From positions 386,581 through 450,580 of the forward strand of contig JAAGOF010000287.1 of assembly GCA_010645155.1 (NCBI GenBank): a stretch of DNA of 64,000 bases, read 5' to 3'. Positions within the stretch are counted from its first letter, which is position 1, and every line of letters begins with the position of its first letter. The position numbers and the translations under genes are program-made. Below the pieces are notes generated by a model. That model searched no databases. It was given only the letters and a program-made list of their open reading frames with translations, and was not told the DNA's origin. The stretch is from Tigriopus japonicus (Eukaryota > Arthropoda > Copepoda > Harpacticoida > Harpacticidae). Shown piece after piece: positions 1 to 12,004 of this stretch.

Positions 1-1
1 T

Positions 2-2428
2 CTGAACGCGAATGCCGAGTTACTGAAGGAACCAAAATTGACAATGAGGGTCTTGTTGGGGAAGCTGGCCGGATTCTTTTCCCCATTGGGACTGCATTCA
101 CCGTTCCTTATCAAAGCCAAGATAAGAATGTCCCAATTGCATCTTTTGGGTCTCGATTGGGATCAAGACTTAGAAAAGAAAGCTTACGCCTTGAAAGAGG
201 ATAAGAATCAGTGCGATAGACTTTGGGAGGAGATTCAATGGTGGCAAGACTGGTGTTCAAGAATCCGTGCGGTAGGAAATGTTCAGTTTCCACGATGTCT
301 GTGTCCCTTCCCACCAAATCAAACTCGGATTGAATTGCATGCTTTTGGGGATGCAAGCGAGGAGGCTATGGCAGCCGCAGTTTACATCAAAGCCAAGTTT
401 GGAGAAGAATGTTCGATTACTTTGGCAATGGCAAAAACGAAAGTTGCCCCTCGAAAATCCCAATCCGTCGCAAAATTGGAATTGAGTGCTGCGGTTCTCG
501 CTGCAAGATTAGCGAACTGTGTTCAGGACAGTTTACGACTACAAGTCAACAGGCGAGTGTTTTGGACCGATTCATCGTGCGTTCGTCATTGGGTGCGAGC
601 AACTTCCTCCTTCTATAAGCCTTATGTCGCTAATCGAATCGGAGAAACTCAAGTGCTTACCAAACCACAGGAGTGGCGTCACTTACCTGGAAAGATGAAT
701 GTAGCGGATGAAGCAACCAGGTCAACCCTTAGCTCAGGTGGAGGAGATTTAAGTGAGCAGTGGATCAATGGACCAACCTTCCTATATAAAGAGGAGGAGA
801 GTTGGCCGCAAGATCTGGAGCTTAAAAGAATCACTGAAGAAATCCGACCAAAATGGGAGTTTTCATCGTTCGTTGTCAAAACGAAGATGCCTGTGAGAAT
901 GGTACTGCCACTGGACAAGGGAAATTTCAAACGCTGGATCAGAAGGTTGGCTCCATTGGCTTTTTGGTTGAGGAAAAGCCGAGTGCGAGATCAAAGCCTA
1001 CAGATCGATGTTCCAGACTACGACAGAGCCGAGATGATGTTGACACGAATGGCACAAGGTTTTGACTTTGCCCATGAGATCCAGTCGTTGGGACGTGGGA
1101 TGGAGGTCAACAAAAGTTCCAAACTATTAAGCTTGACTCCGTGGTTGGATAGTGATGGTGTGCTACGAGTTGGTGGGAGAATTGGACGATCCGAACTCCC
1201 ATTTGATGCAAGTCATCCAGCCATTTTACATCCTTCCAACCGGTTGACAAGAATCATCGTGGAGCATTTTCACCAGGAAAACCATCACGCTGGTGTTAAT
1301 TACGTTCTCTCAAAAATCCGTCAACGATATTGGATTTTGAGAGGAAGAGAGCTGGTCAAGAAAGTTGGAAACGAATGCTTCTTTTGCAAGATGAAAAACA
1401 GCCAACCCATGACTCAAATTATGGCCGAGCTGCCCAAACTGCGAGTGTTGGTCTCGCCCCCATTCTCAAACACAAGTGTGGATTTTTTCGGACCGATTGA
1501 AGTGCAAGTTTCGCGAAACAAATCGGTCAAGAGGTGGGGAGCAATTTTTGCTTGCATGGTGACCCGAGCAGTCCATTTAGAAGTGTGCCCGAGTCTCTCC
1601 ACCCCCGATTTTCTGAATGTTCTGAGGACCTTCTGTTGTTTAAGAGGACAACCAAAGTGCATCTACTCTGACAATGGGACAAATTTTGTTGGAGCTGAGA
1701 AGATCATGAAACCTGTGTTGGATCAGATGTGGAGTGGGGAGAAATTTAAGTCCTCTCTCGCTCAGAGGGGGATACAGTGGTTCTTCCAACCACCTTCAGC
1801 TCCTCATCATGGTGGAGTTCACGAAGCGTTGGTGAAGTCGGCCAAGCGCGCTATTTACAGAGTGTTGGATGAGTCCAAGATAAAGCGCAAGTTGACCGAA
1901 ACAGAACTCAGAACGGTGTTTGCAGAAGTTACTGGATTCCTGAATGAAAGACCACTGACTTACACCTCCAGTGACCCCAAGGACTTCTCTCCTTTAACAC
2001 CAAACAGTTTTCTGATTCAAAGACCAAACCAAGAAATTCCACCAGGTGTGTACAAAGTGAGTTCTTATCGTGGAACCTATGAAATGGTGCAATCGTTGGT
2101 GAACGAGATCTGGAAAAGATGGCAGGAGGAATATCTCCCAGGTCTCATTGCCAGAGCGAAGTGGAGAAGCGCCAAGAGAAACCTGGCCCTCAACGACGTA
2201 GTGTTAGTCGTTGAGCAGGGACTTCCTCGAAATCAATGGTTGATCGGCCGAGTTATTGAAATAATTCCTGACAAGTATGGTGTGGTGCGACAAGCCAGAA
2301 TTAAGACCAAGCAACGGGAATTGGTTAGACCCATCGTCAAATTGTGTTTGCTCGAGGCCTACTGCCAAGAAGATTGCCCGGTCTCAGGACGTGCAATGGC
2401 GGGGGGAAAATGGAAAGACGATAATTGA
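2..2428 (+). mobile_element. BEL/Pao LTR retrotransposon, 3' part of pol (RNase H, integrase)
   Basis: The reading frame is open from base 2, so the element continues off the left edge; the first in-frame Met is at 38. Counting from that Met (796 residues): the end of the reverse transcriptase/connection region with SPLGLHSPFLIKAK, RNase H at about 100-225 (HAFGDAS, TDSS, NVADEATR), the integrase zinc finger at about 410-452 (His pair, then CFFC), the integrase core at about 478-640 with acidic residues in VDFFG, YSDNGTNF and GGVHEAL, and a DUF5641-type C-terminal domain at about 705-785. This order is typical of BEL/Pao. The frame is intact to its stop, so this part is not visibly decayed. 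A purine-rich run at 2400-2420 overlaps the end and could be the polypurine tract. No LTR could be delimited. Confidence 0.93.
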
Positions 2429-2606
2429 CCCAGATGAGACAAATCAACATTTTGCGTTCATAGCTAATTTGCTGTCGAAGAATTGAAATTGAGTCTTCAG
2501 TATGAAAATGCTCGTGATATTGGAAACATATTGGATTATGTTAAAATATACAGTCCACTTATGAGAAAATCGTTGTGTTCGATTATTTATCGAAGAAGCC
2601 CAAACA

Positions 2607-2826
2607 ATGAATGAAGTCGCCCTTTTGTGGTAAAACGATTACCACAAAAGGGCTAGTTCATTCATTCTCTGTAGGATTTGCACTGAACTTTGAATGAGCA
2701 TAACTTTTGTCTCCAAAGTTCGATTGAACTGAAAATTGAAATACGTATTCTTGTCAACATAAGCAAGGTCTCATTTGCAGAAGAACGTAATTAAATTGTA
2801 CTTACTGAAAATCATTATTCTCATAA
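2607..2826 (+). repeat. Dispersed repeat R1, copy 1
   Basis: About 220 bp closely matching 30562-30787. It begins with an imperfect hairpin whose arms contain cccttttgtggtaa and ttaccacaaaaggg, followed by a non-palindromic tail (gtaggatttgcactgaactt; caaggtctcatttgcagaag) that is nearly identical in both copies. It has no coding potential. It could be the end of a longer transposon family or a short non-autonomous element. Confidence 0.8.
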
Positions 2827-3820
2827 GGGTCATTACCGGACCCCTCCGATCAGTTTTGCCATCACGGCCAATCTGGCTGTAATCAAAATTTGGCCAAACT
2901 TCGGTTACTTACTTTCACAATAGCCTAACGTTTCCAGTTTCTATTAAATATAATGCATGAAATTGCGTCTTGCTGATACATCTTGAAAACCCGCTAATTT
3001 TTTTAATTACATGACTATACTTCGAAATATTTAAAGTTTAATGTGGTCAAGTGAGGTACACTTCGTCAGTCCTGCTTCAATTGAGTGGAAGACTTGACTT
3101 AACAGGTTTGTTGTGAAAGATTTGAAGAAAAGGTCACCAGATACGCTTGGTGCATTCAAGAGCATGCTTTGTACGTAATTCTATTTCATGTTGCAAATTC
3201 GTACGTTTCTAAGTCAGAGTCATTGTGTAGCCTGATTGCCCCAAAAACATTCATGGAAATTGGCCGACAGAAAACATGTATTTTCATTGAAATGGACCGT
3301 CTTGTCGCTGTTGGCAGCAGCATTCCTGATTATAAGGCAAGGACCCTCCAGCACTGCTCTAGGGCCCAGGCATAAAATTCAGGGCAGCAGAGGTAAAAAT
3401 GTTCAGGGCGGCAAATGTAAAAATAGAGATTCAATGATTAAATAACATTGATAAGAGTGTACAACAAACATGGATCATATTTTCTTTGACACAAATAACA
3501 ATATGATTGAAAGAATTTTATGTAACTTAATACTTAGAGTGCAATAAAAAAATTCTGATCCTGAATGCTCTGAAGTGACGTAACGGGTAATGTTACTAAT
3601 TGCTAGCCTCCCTCTCCATGATTCCAGTGCTTCTTGCCAAGCGTTGAGAGTGAAATTGCGAAGTTTTTTTAAATTGACCAGGAAGTAATTGTTACCTTCA
3701 GCATGAAGTCTTGGAATAAAAATTGCATTTTTTTTCTAAATATTATTTCTATAGAATAAAAAATAAAATGTCAAGGGGATAAAAAGTTTTTATAACTCTT
3801 TTTGAGACTGTCCTACAGGG
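2827..3820. other. Non-coding, no gene seen
   Basis: AT-rich sequence with many stops in all frames. No coding, RNA or repeat signal was found apart from the neighbouring repeat. Confidence 0.5.
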
Positions 3821-3821
3821 T

Positions 3822-4461
3822 ATTCCAATCCCAAATCCGGATTTTTTTAAGCATCATATTGAACAGCAATAGGGCCACGCAAAGCATCAAGTAGCTTAAA
3901 AGGAATTGAAGGCATGTATTTGAACTGAACAATTATTCTATATGACCACCAACAACATGTATCATGCCCCAACCAAAAAAAAAGGCATGGCAAGCCCTGA
4001 TGACCTTTGCAGCCAGAACACTGACGCAGCTTTTCTTGATGGTGGCCTTGAGACCATTAGTGTCTCGGCGGCTGGGGACACAAACCTCCCTCTCTAACTT
4101 TCCCTAGAAGCAGAAGTTCAATTGGTGCTGGCATCTCAAAACTTGATGAAATTGGCTTTGAGGACATTGACGGTCTTCCTGACTGAGTGCACCGAAGTTT
4201 CAGACCTTTTCCAGATTTCCAACGGTTGCAAACGTCATAGAAAGTTGACTTTGGGTAGCCGAGAGCATTCGTGATGGCGGCAGCTCTATTGCCCGCGCGA
4301 GCCATTTCAATAATGGCAAACAAAAGCAACGTTTTGTGGCAACGGGGGTTGCGTTGCCACAAAAAAGCAACGCAACCCCCATCGGATTTGTACTCAGTCC
4401 GGGTTGAAGTGCCCAGCCCTGTATGTTGGTGAAATATTTGAGAACAAGGAAGTTTTATCAC
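3822..4461 (-). pseudogene. Tc1/mariner transposase remnant with internal deletion
   Basis: On the minus strand, 4461-4057 reads as the transposase N-terminal helix-turn-helix (FAIIEMARAGNRAAA, YPKSTFYDVCNRW, then SGRP). After a frameshift, 4075-3900 reads as the conserved C-terminal tail (DTNGLKATIKKS ... GGHIE). The DDE/D catalytic core between them is missing. Just beyond the C-terminus, tacagggtattccaatccc at 3821-3839 resembles a mariner terminal repeat next to TA. A local inverted duplication around ttgtggcaac/gttgccacaa (4332-4380) has disrupted the N-terminal part. It cannot encode a functional enzyme. Confidence 0.8.
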
Positions 4462-5556
4462 TCCCCATTTTACAAAACCGCTCTTCTAGTCAAAAGTAGA
4501 GACACTTTATTGCGACAGTATTTTTATTTATTATTGCCACAAAATAGCATCTCTAGTCAAAAGGATTTTGTCCCTTCTTTTCAAAACTGAGAGTTGCTCT
4601 TATCAAGAAAATACTGCTCCTTTGAGGGCATTGATTTGAGAGCGTTGCCCTTGTTCAAGGTTTCTCCGTGAAGGTGAGACCAACATTTTATCTGAAGCAT
4701 TCAACATACAAAAATGAACTTCTATTTGAACTTAACAAGTAAAATTGCTTTGCCACATACAACCCTTGTAATTTTGTATTTCATTGACTGCAATCAATTG
4801 AGGTCTATTATTGCGGAAAATTGTTGCTGAGGGTACTTGATTTTAGGATCATCAATCAGATCCCAAAGGTGAAAAGATTTAAGGAGTCTCCAAAAAAGTC
4901 TAGGTAAGGAAATGTACAAATTGTAAAAAGACCGACGAATCGACATTTAGCAAGTTTGGAGTAACGTACATGTACCTTGACAGATCATGCACTAATAATA
5001 GTACGCTATGATATTCCATGATAAAAAGCGTATCCTCTGTGGAATAAAAATAACATGATAATTCCTTTAGATATTCCAAGCTGCCTTTTTGCCTCTTCGA
5101 TACATGTATGTACCAAAATTTGGATCCGCTTTGGATCGAATCAGCCTCACAAAGGGTCTTAAATAAATATTTTCCAACACTAGTGCTACTTATCACGGTT
5201 TTGAAATCAATAACAATTTCTAAAATATAAATTCATTTTATGAGGTTATAAGTAGGGCTCAAACTAGGTTGCTGTGTTTAAGGTTACATTGTTTTGCCGA
5301 AAAGTTGCACTCAATGCGACAAAAGTTGTTGAAAACGGCTATTTTCTGGCTCATAAAGTATCTTTTTGACATGATTTCAAATTTGACCAAACATATGTCT
5401 CATTTCAGGGCAAAAGTTTGCAATCTTAAAGTTTACCCTTTTGAAATTGGGCTTCCACTAGGAACAAGAGTTTACTTAGCACATTTTTTTCAAAATCAAA
5501 AGGGTTAGTATTCCTTTAAAAAGGTCCTGCGAAACTGCACGTAAGAATTTAAGTGA
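4462..5556. other. Non-coding, possible decayed TAGGGCTC-type element
   Basis: No gene seen. From about 5253 the text begins tagggctcaaact, and ccgagccctag occurs at about 5922-5932. This suggests an old hAT-like element (about 5253-5930) related to 53199-53698, into which the fold-back MITE at 5557-5849 inserted. The target duplication is not convincing. Confidence 0.35.
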
Positions 5557-5849
5557 TAATAGCTGAGTTTATATACCCTGTGACAACTTGAGTTGTTACA
5601 GAAATTTTACGTTACCACACGCCGTTGGTTTCATTTGCAAACACGAAAGTACGTAAGTTGCCACAAGAAATCGTTCAAAGAAAGCTAAGCTTGTAAACTC
5701 CGTCGCAAAACTCTTACATAACTTTTGCCACATGATTTCTTGTCCTAACTTATGTACTTTCGAGTTTGCAATTGAAGTCAATGGCGTGTGATAGCGAAAA
5801 ATTTATGTCACAACTCAAGTTGTCACAGGGTATATAAACTCAGCTATTA
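5557..5849. mobile_element. Fold-back MITE with long inverted repeats, TA target
   Basis: A 293-bp element whose halves are imperfect reverse complements. The outer arm taatagctgagtttatatac is matched by the reverse complement at the right end, and homology continues inward for over 100 bp (cacacgcc, gaaagtac, acaagaaat on both arms). Ends next to TA on both sides suit a Tc1/mariner-type MITE. It has no coding capacity. Confidence 0.85.
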
Positions 5850-6079
5850 AGTTGCTTGATTTGACTTGAATAGCCAAAAGTTACAATTTTTGGTCAAAGT
5901 GGCATTTTGCTACTTCGTCCGAGCCCTAGTTTGAACTTAAAAGTACTGTTTGAATAAAAAATAAAACAAAAATGGGATTACAAATTTAAATTACAGCAAA
6001 AAATAATTTTCAAACTCAACAGGATTAACTACTATTAAGACAAGTGAATAAGTCGATCTTCCAAGGGGCATTTAATTTG

Positions 6080-6218
6080 AGTTCAGGAGTCGACTCCTCA
6101 AAGGTCGGTTCCGACTCCGGATCGGTTCCTGAGTATTTGGATCCGCTCTTGACGCGCCGACTCAGATCCGACCCGACCCGATAATCAGCCGACTCATGGC
6201 TGATCCGAACCCATCCCT
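6080..6218 (-). repeat. Truncated hAT-like terminus (TAGGGATGGGTTCGG)
   Basis: A GC-rich patch unlike its surroundings, full of gactc/gagtc motifs, ending at the right in ccgaacccatcccta. Read on the minus strand this is a TAGGGATGGG-type hAT terminus followed by subterminal repeats. No partner end or target duplication was found, so this is probably a fragment. Confidence 0.4.
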
Positions 6219-6532
6219 ACATACTAGCCTAAATTAGATTTTGGTACGTTATTTCTAGCTTTTAAGGCAAATTTCAAATTCTTAAAAATGTCCGTTCCAC
6301 GAGATAAAATGTTCACAACTTATTGTTTGACTTGTAAGCTTTGCAGTTTGCACCATGATCGGATATTCCTGAAAATGAGAGTTATTCCATTGCGTTTAAA
6401 CCCTTACCAAGCTCTTCTGCAGCATTTGTAAAAATGTTGGTGATATTTTTCCCACCATAGTTCTCTCTCTTCCTTGAAAATTTTGATCAACGTAGAGCAA
6501 TGCGCCACTGCACAAAATTGACCCAAGAGAAG

Positions 6533-6735
6533 TCGTTGATTGGCCCAAGACTTATGGGCAATGTCTAAAATAATGGGCCCAAGAACATCCATAGTACAGT
6601 ACTATTGGTCCCAGAGTGCTTTGGTCATTGACAGGTGGGCGCATGAACCTAGCAGGATTTGTTTGAAGGGCCCTTGACTATGCAAAGTCAAATTTGGTGG
6701 ACCTTGACCCAAAAGCTATTAACGACCCCTGATCT
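6533..6735. mobile_element. Degenerate third copy of the CAGGGGTCGGCAACC MITE family
   Basis: Diverged sequence matching 7496-7745 and 12005-12234: aataatgggcccaag, the ccatagtac stretch, the gggcccttgac region, caaatttggtgg, and a right end cgacccctg followed by atctagaa. The left terminus has been lost. Confidence 0.7.
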
Positions 6736-7487
6736 AGAACGAAGAAGTCACCTTTGGCCAACGGCCATGTGATAACTCAGGCGGTTATTTGTGGGTACGA
6801 TAGCTTCCGGCGCTTAAGGTTGATCATTTAATACACTCAAATTTGATGAACCATGACTTCAAGTTTGTTGCCAGTCTATGAATTTATGATATTTTTTGCG
6901 ACTTGGAGATTCTTGCTTTATGGCAGTGGAACGCAAAAATCTATAATCTGTTCCTAATGTTGCAAAACGAATTTTGGCATCGGAAGGAAAGGCTGTGTCG
7001 CCTTTGATTTTTTTTATGTCTGCAAGGTACTTTTTGTTTAAAATAATCCACAATGATACGAAAGACTGAAATAAACACGATGGAACTGAACAACTTTGCA
7101 GAAAGGAGAAATTGAAAATCAGTGAGTCATTCACAGAATTAATTTTTAAAGGAAGCCTTAGAGGTTTTCTCTCAAATGGTCCGTACTAGTACGTCTCTTT
7201 TCAAGCAGTTTTTATTGTTGCTCAGCCCAATACGGACACAGGGTGTCAAGGAATTGTCCATCTTAGTAATCTATATGAAATGAATAAACCACATGCAGCA
7301 GAATTAACGGCGTTGGGAAAGATATAGAATTAAGTTATGATTCAACTGAGATCTGATCATTAGATGAAAAACAATTGAAATAAATCAGAGGTTTGGATGA
7401 AATTATATGTTAGTTGGAATTCTGCCCCAGAGGGGTTGGTTTACGCATTGTTTTAGGAATGTTAGCTTTGCCCCACTGGCGAGCTTA
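6736..7487. other. Non-coding, no gene seen
   Basis: AT-rich DNA with only short random open frames. Confidence 0.5.
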
Positions 7488-7495
7488 ATCTAGAG

Positions 7496-7745
7496 CAGGG
7501 GTCGGCAACCAGTGGGCCGGAACCCACATGTGAGCCGGTGTGATATTTGGTGGGCCTAGGAGCCATGGGAAAATTTCAAAATAATGGGCCCAAGCAAGAG
7601 CCATTAATTGGTCTCATGTTGTGGGCCCAAGCTCTGTGATTGTTCAATTGTGAGCCCCTAGACCCACTAAATTCTGTTTGGTGGGACCCTGAGCAAAATA
7701 ATCAAATTTGGTGGGCCATTTCTCGAAAGCGGTTGCCGATCCCTG
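7496..7745. mobile_element. hAT-type MITE, 250 bp, 8-bp target duplication
   Basis: Terminal inverted repeats: CAGGGGTCGGCAACC at the left and the near-complement ggttgccgatccctg at the right. Flanked by the exact 8-bp duplication atctagag (7488-7495 and 7746-7753). The ends resemble the Charlie-type hAT terminus. The interior is rich in gtgggcc motifs and has no transposase, so it is non-autonomous. Confidence 0.93.
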
Positions 7746-8168
7746 ATCTAGAGCAGGACGTTACAGGAATCCGGAAATTTCTAGTGGAAGACTTCTCATT
7801 TGGACAAATTCTAATCGTGTCTAGTATTCTCTTGCGTATCACTTTCTTAAGTAAGGGGATTATGTGTAGGGAGCCATCTTGCTCAAAATTCCATGAGAGG
7901 CATTTTCCCCAGATTTTTTCGATTCTTTTAAGGTCTCCCAACATATACAGTAGTTTACTAGTTAAGATTAAACGGTTTAGGCTCCCTTGGGCTTTACAAA
8001 GGGGCTGGAAAAATGTCCCATGTTTTTGCTCAAATTTCTACAATCAAAAATAGCCAAGCCACTTAATATGTGGTAAAAGGTTGGAGATCCGTCATATCAA
8101 AAAGCATTTTCATTCTGAGAGGCCCTGTAGTTTTGATAAATGTGTATGAGTTCTTTTTCAGCTTTTCA

Positions 8169-8204
8169 TACAAAAAGGCCTTGAATTGGACAAAGAGTAT
8201 CAGT
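8169..8204 (+). promoter_or_regulatory. Putative core promoter of chitinase (TATA variant plus Inr)
   Basis: A TATA-like TACAAAAA at 8169-8176 is followed about 31 bp later by TCAGT at 8200-8204, the arthropod initiator consensus, giving a short 5' UTR before the ATG at 8236. Spacing and motif match the promoters proposed for the secreted-protein genes in this window. Confidence 0.45.
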
Positions 8205-8235
8205 ATCTCTGATCTCTTCTCAAAAGAATAGCATC

Positions 8236-9763
8236 ATGGCACGTTTCTTGGCCTTTGCAGCTTGTCTATCATTGTGTTTCATTCAAGGTAAGATTCACAC
8301 TGTTGATCCAAAGTAATCCTGGCTATCTTGTTCCTGGATATTTTGTTCCAGGTTATGCCTTTACGTGCACTGCCGCTGATAATGGGCTGTTCAAACCACA
8401 TCCCACGGATTGTTCCTCATTTTACATGTGCCACGGTTTCGTGGCTTATGAGTTCACTTGTCCCTCTGGTTTGATGTTTAACCCAATGTATAATGTGTGC
8501 GACTGGCCTTACAACGTGAATTGCGGATCCGGATCTCCAACTACTACAAGCCCCACAACCACCACTCAATCGTGGACCACCACTTCTACCACTAGTGCCA
8601 ATACACCTCAAACGACAACTAGGGCCCCTACCACAACCACGAGGTCGTCGGGAGGTTGTGGTCAGGGTAAGAAGGTGGTGTGCTACTATCCTAATTGGGC
8701 CTATTGGCGACAGGGTATTGGCAAATATCAAGTCCAGGATATCGACTTCAGTTTGTGCACCCACGTCATCTACTCCTTCGCCGTTTTGAGTCCCAATTAC
8801 GAGATTGTCCCCCACGATGCTTACTTAGATCTGGCTGCCAATTGGGGTCTGAATAACTATGGCGTATTTTCTGGTATGAAAAGCCGTCATCCAAATACAA
8901 AGTTTATGATTGCTTTGGGCGGATGGACCGATTCTCAGGACAACAAAGGCCGCTACCAAACAATGCTACGGAGCCAAAGCCTTCGCCAAACCTTCATCAA
9001 CTCGGCAGTGTCATTTCTACAGAGCTATGGTTTTGATGGTTTGGATTTGGACTATGAATTTCCCGAAGCCAACGACAAGGCTGGATTTGCGGCATGGGCC
9101 CAAGAACTGAAGGCGGCCTTGGCTCCTCGTGGTTATGAACTGACAGCAGCTATTTCGGCAGGAGAGGGTAAAATTCGATCCGGTTTGGATATCCCTAGTT
9201 TGTCTCAAAGTTTGGATGCCATTCACATCATGACCTATGATTATCATGGCAGCTGGGAGAGCCAGGCCGATCACCATGCTCCTTTGAGACGCAGATCTTG
9301 GGATACCACTCGTAATGACATTGAAAACACGGTTAGTGTCCTGAAGAGCTTGGGCGCTCCAGCTAATAAATTGGTCTTGGGTATTCCGACTTATGGGAAG
9401 AGTTTCACGATCTCGGGCGCTAATGGAGCCCCTCCTAGGCCTTCAAGTGGTGGGGGCGTGGCTGGACCGATTACAAGCCAAGCGGGAAGCCTGTCTTATA
9501 TGGAAATCTGCATGCGGATCAATAATAATGGATGGACCTTGGTGAATGATCTGGCTGGGCCTTATGCTTACAATGGCAACCAATGGGTGGGCTTCGACAC
9601 AGTCCAGTCGATTCAAGCTAAAGTCCAATACTTGTTGGCGCAGGGTTTGGGCGGGGCAATGATTTGGGATCTGCCCTCTGATGACTTTTCCAACCAATGT
9701 GGACAAGGCCGTTATCCTCTGCTTACTGCTATCAACCAGGGCCTGAACGCTGGCTGTCCCTAA
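8236..9763 (+). CDS. Secreted chitinase, N-terminal CBM14 plus GH18
   Basis: Endochitinase hydrolysing beta-1,4-N-acetylglucosamine polymers in cuticle or gut lining. Exons 8236-8287 and 8352-9763 (phase 1 intron, 64 bp) encode 487 residues. Residues 1-17 are a signal peptide (MARFLAFAACLSLCFIQ). A CBM14 domain at about 20-70 has six Cys and ends DWPYNVNC. A Thr-rich linker covers about 72-118, likely O-glycosylated. GH18 runs from about 122 to the end, with KVVCYYPNWA, GGW, the catalytic motif DGLDLDYEFP (acid Glu near 253), MTYDYHG and MIWDLPSDD. The motif has Tyr and Phe where the common form has Trp and Tyr. The domain order is the reverse of the usual arthropod GH18-linker-CBM14. A poly(A) signal AATAAA is at 9803. 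Confidence 0.95.
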
Positions 9764-9809
9764 CGATTTCTGTTTGATTTCTTCAAAATTGTTTTGAAAT
9801 GAAATAAAC

Positions 9810-10690
9810 TGCACTGGTGATGGCAACATCGATCGTAAATCATTACTGCTCTACAGGAGTGTTTTAAAGAATGATGAATAGGGCCCACATAAGTGTAAAA
9901 AGAAAGTTGAAATAATATTAATATGATTTTAACCCTTTCTCGTTCAAATGAACAAAACATACAATAATTTTTGATCATATTTCAATAATTTTTATGCATT
10001 TTGGTGAATTTTGCTCTTTTGAGGGCTTTCAGTTTGGTTCAATTTTTAAATTTTGAGTAAATTTAGTAGCCTGTGAAGTGAGCAAAATCAAGCCAGGTAC
10101 TGACATAATACTTAAGTCATTTGTCAACAATCTCCTTCAGGTATTGCCCAACACCTTATAGATCCGATTTAATGGCATTATGGCAAAATAGGAATGCCAA
10201 TGGAAATGTTCCATAGTCAATTTCTATTCATCAAATTCATTTTTGATCCCCTGGTATTATTGTGCACTTTGGAACTTGCTCCCTTAGGCAATCCCTATTC
10301 TGACTAGAAAAGCAGGGACCTTTCATGAACGAACAGAGTGTTTATTTGCACATTAAATATCAGATATTTTTGACAATCGACAGCCCTGGCTACAAATGAC
10401 CGTGAAAATTGATTTAAAAGATTGGAGCATATTTCTTTCGTTCAATATTATATTGCTACCAATTTTTACACTCTTCATGTTGATTTTTGAAGTACACAGG
10501 CAAGTATGGTTTAAAATTAATAAGAAATATTCTTTAATACAACATGGCTAATTCAGTACAACTAATAAATTTTGGTATCATAGAAAAAGACTTCGGACAT
10601 GTTCTCAGATTTTGATTCAATGTGGTGGCTAATTCTTATAATTTCCGAGACACATTTACTGTAAGAGACGAACACTGTATAGAAATGGGA
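9810..10690. other. Intergenic, no gene seen
   Basis: AT-rich spacer between the convergent chitinase and the minus-strand secreted-protein gene. Confidence 0.5.
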
Positions 10691-11361
10691 TCAATCGAAT
10701 AAGTAAACAATTGGACGGCCAATTGGCAAAATATAACTATTTGGAAATCCCAAATGAGCAGCGATGGAAAAAGGCTCAGGAACCACAGAGTAGCGCTCGA
10801 CTTTTGGAGCCTTTACCTTAACAGTAGAATGTCCAATGCCAGTCTCAGCCTGAGATAAAGCATCACCACCTTTTTCAATAAAGTCACCAATCTTGTTAAA
10901 GCCAGCTAAAACACCGGCCAAGTCAAAGTCTTCAAATCCTAGTTCACCCGTGATGGTCTTGATGTCATCCGATTTGATACCAGTAAACAACTCTCGCACA
11001 TCACGAACATTGGAAGCCACTCTATCGGATTCGGCCTTGATCCTCTCGGGAGTGAGATTTTTGATGCCCGGATTGGGTGTGAATTTGAAGTCGAATTCAC
11101 CAGGAGAAGTTTGGTACTTGTATTTGAAGTTATCACTCGGTTTGAGCACATATTGATATTTAAAGTCCAGGGGAGTGTAATCTTCAGGGGCCTTGAACGG
11201 ACGAGCATTGGGTTGTTCTGGTGCGTATTGGTATTGGTATCCGGCTTGAACTTGAGCGACCGTTATCAAAAGAACAAACTATAAAGTAAGTAGAAATTCA
11301 ATTCACTTTTTGACGTTGATGAACTGATAGCTCTATCCATACTTACTACAAACACGTTCAT
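10691..11361 (-). CDS. Secreted Tyr/Pro-rich protein, short paralog (family of three)
   Basis: Exons 11361-11347 (MNVFV) and 11278-10691 encode 200 residues. They join to a signal peptide MNVFVFVLLITVAQVQA. The mature protein starts GYQYQY and contains the family blocks PNARPFKAPEDYTP, DFKYQYVLKPSDNFKY, GEFDFKFTP, ITGELGF and NKIGDFIEKGG. Compared with the paralogs at 29343 and 61415 it lacks the N-terminal segment of about 38 residues (PYYYKW to EGNA), and its C-terminal third is diverged. The same five-codon first exon and phase-0 intron are conserved in all three genes. The composition suggests an extracellular structural protein, perhaps cuticular. No named domain was recognised and the role is unknown. 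Confidence 0.88.
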
Positions 11362-11388
11362 TGTGCGCTGAATCTTCGTGTCTTTGTT

Positions 11389-11424
11389 ACTGATAGATTT
11401 TTCGGTGCAATACTCACATTTATA
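11389..11424 (-). promoter_or_regulatory. Putative core promoter (TATAAAT plus TCAGT)
   Basis: On the minus strand TATAAAT (11424-11418) lies about 31 bp upstream of TCAGT (11393-11389), and the ATG follows about 28 bp later at 11361. This is canonical TATA-Inr spacing. Confidence 0.65.
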
Positions 11425-11996
11425 GGCTGCAAAGTCACTTTTATTTAGTATCGTTTATTCTAAGTGCCTTGACCATGTTATAAAAATCGAAAGGACCTCA
11501 GTTGACACATATAACGGGTATGTTACGCAAGTCCTCTTTATTTTGTCACACCACTTTGGCAATCCGCTTAACCAACAGGTCTCTTTCTTCTTCTCTTAGT
11601 AATTCCAGATGAACATGCCATAAACATGCCTACTTATTGTGCTATGACCGTGCAATTTGAGCGACCACAAAGTCGCAGATTCCATTAACACCAATAAACA
11701 TTGGATTGAGGTATTTCAAATGATTGACTATTCTAGAAATCCATGAAAAGTCATTTTATTCAAACTTCAAAAATGTTTGGCTTTAAATTAAAGAAGGACC
11801 AAAAAGCTCTTAACCTTTAAGTTAGTATTGACCAGTTGAATGGGGAAGGAAAAGTTCTTTTTTTAAGTTGTAAACTATTCTGTTGTTGAAGTTGCTGGGA
11901 CGAAGAAATTGCGAGTTTTCGTTCAAACTTAATTATTTGTCATGAAAATAAATCTAAACTTCAAAATTCGCTTCTAGATGGAAGCAAAACTCTTCA
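11425..11996. other. Intergenic, no gene seen
   Basis: Upstream DNA of the minus-strand secreted-protein gene. No further feature could be supported. Confidence 0.5.
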
Positions 11997-12004
11997 TTCT
12001 AGAG

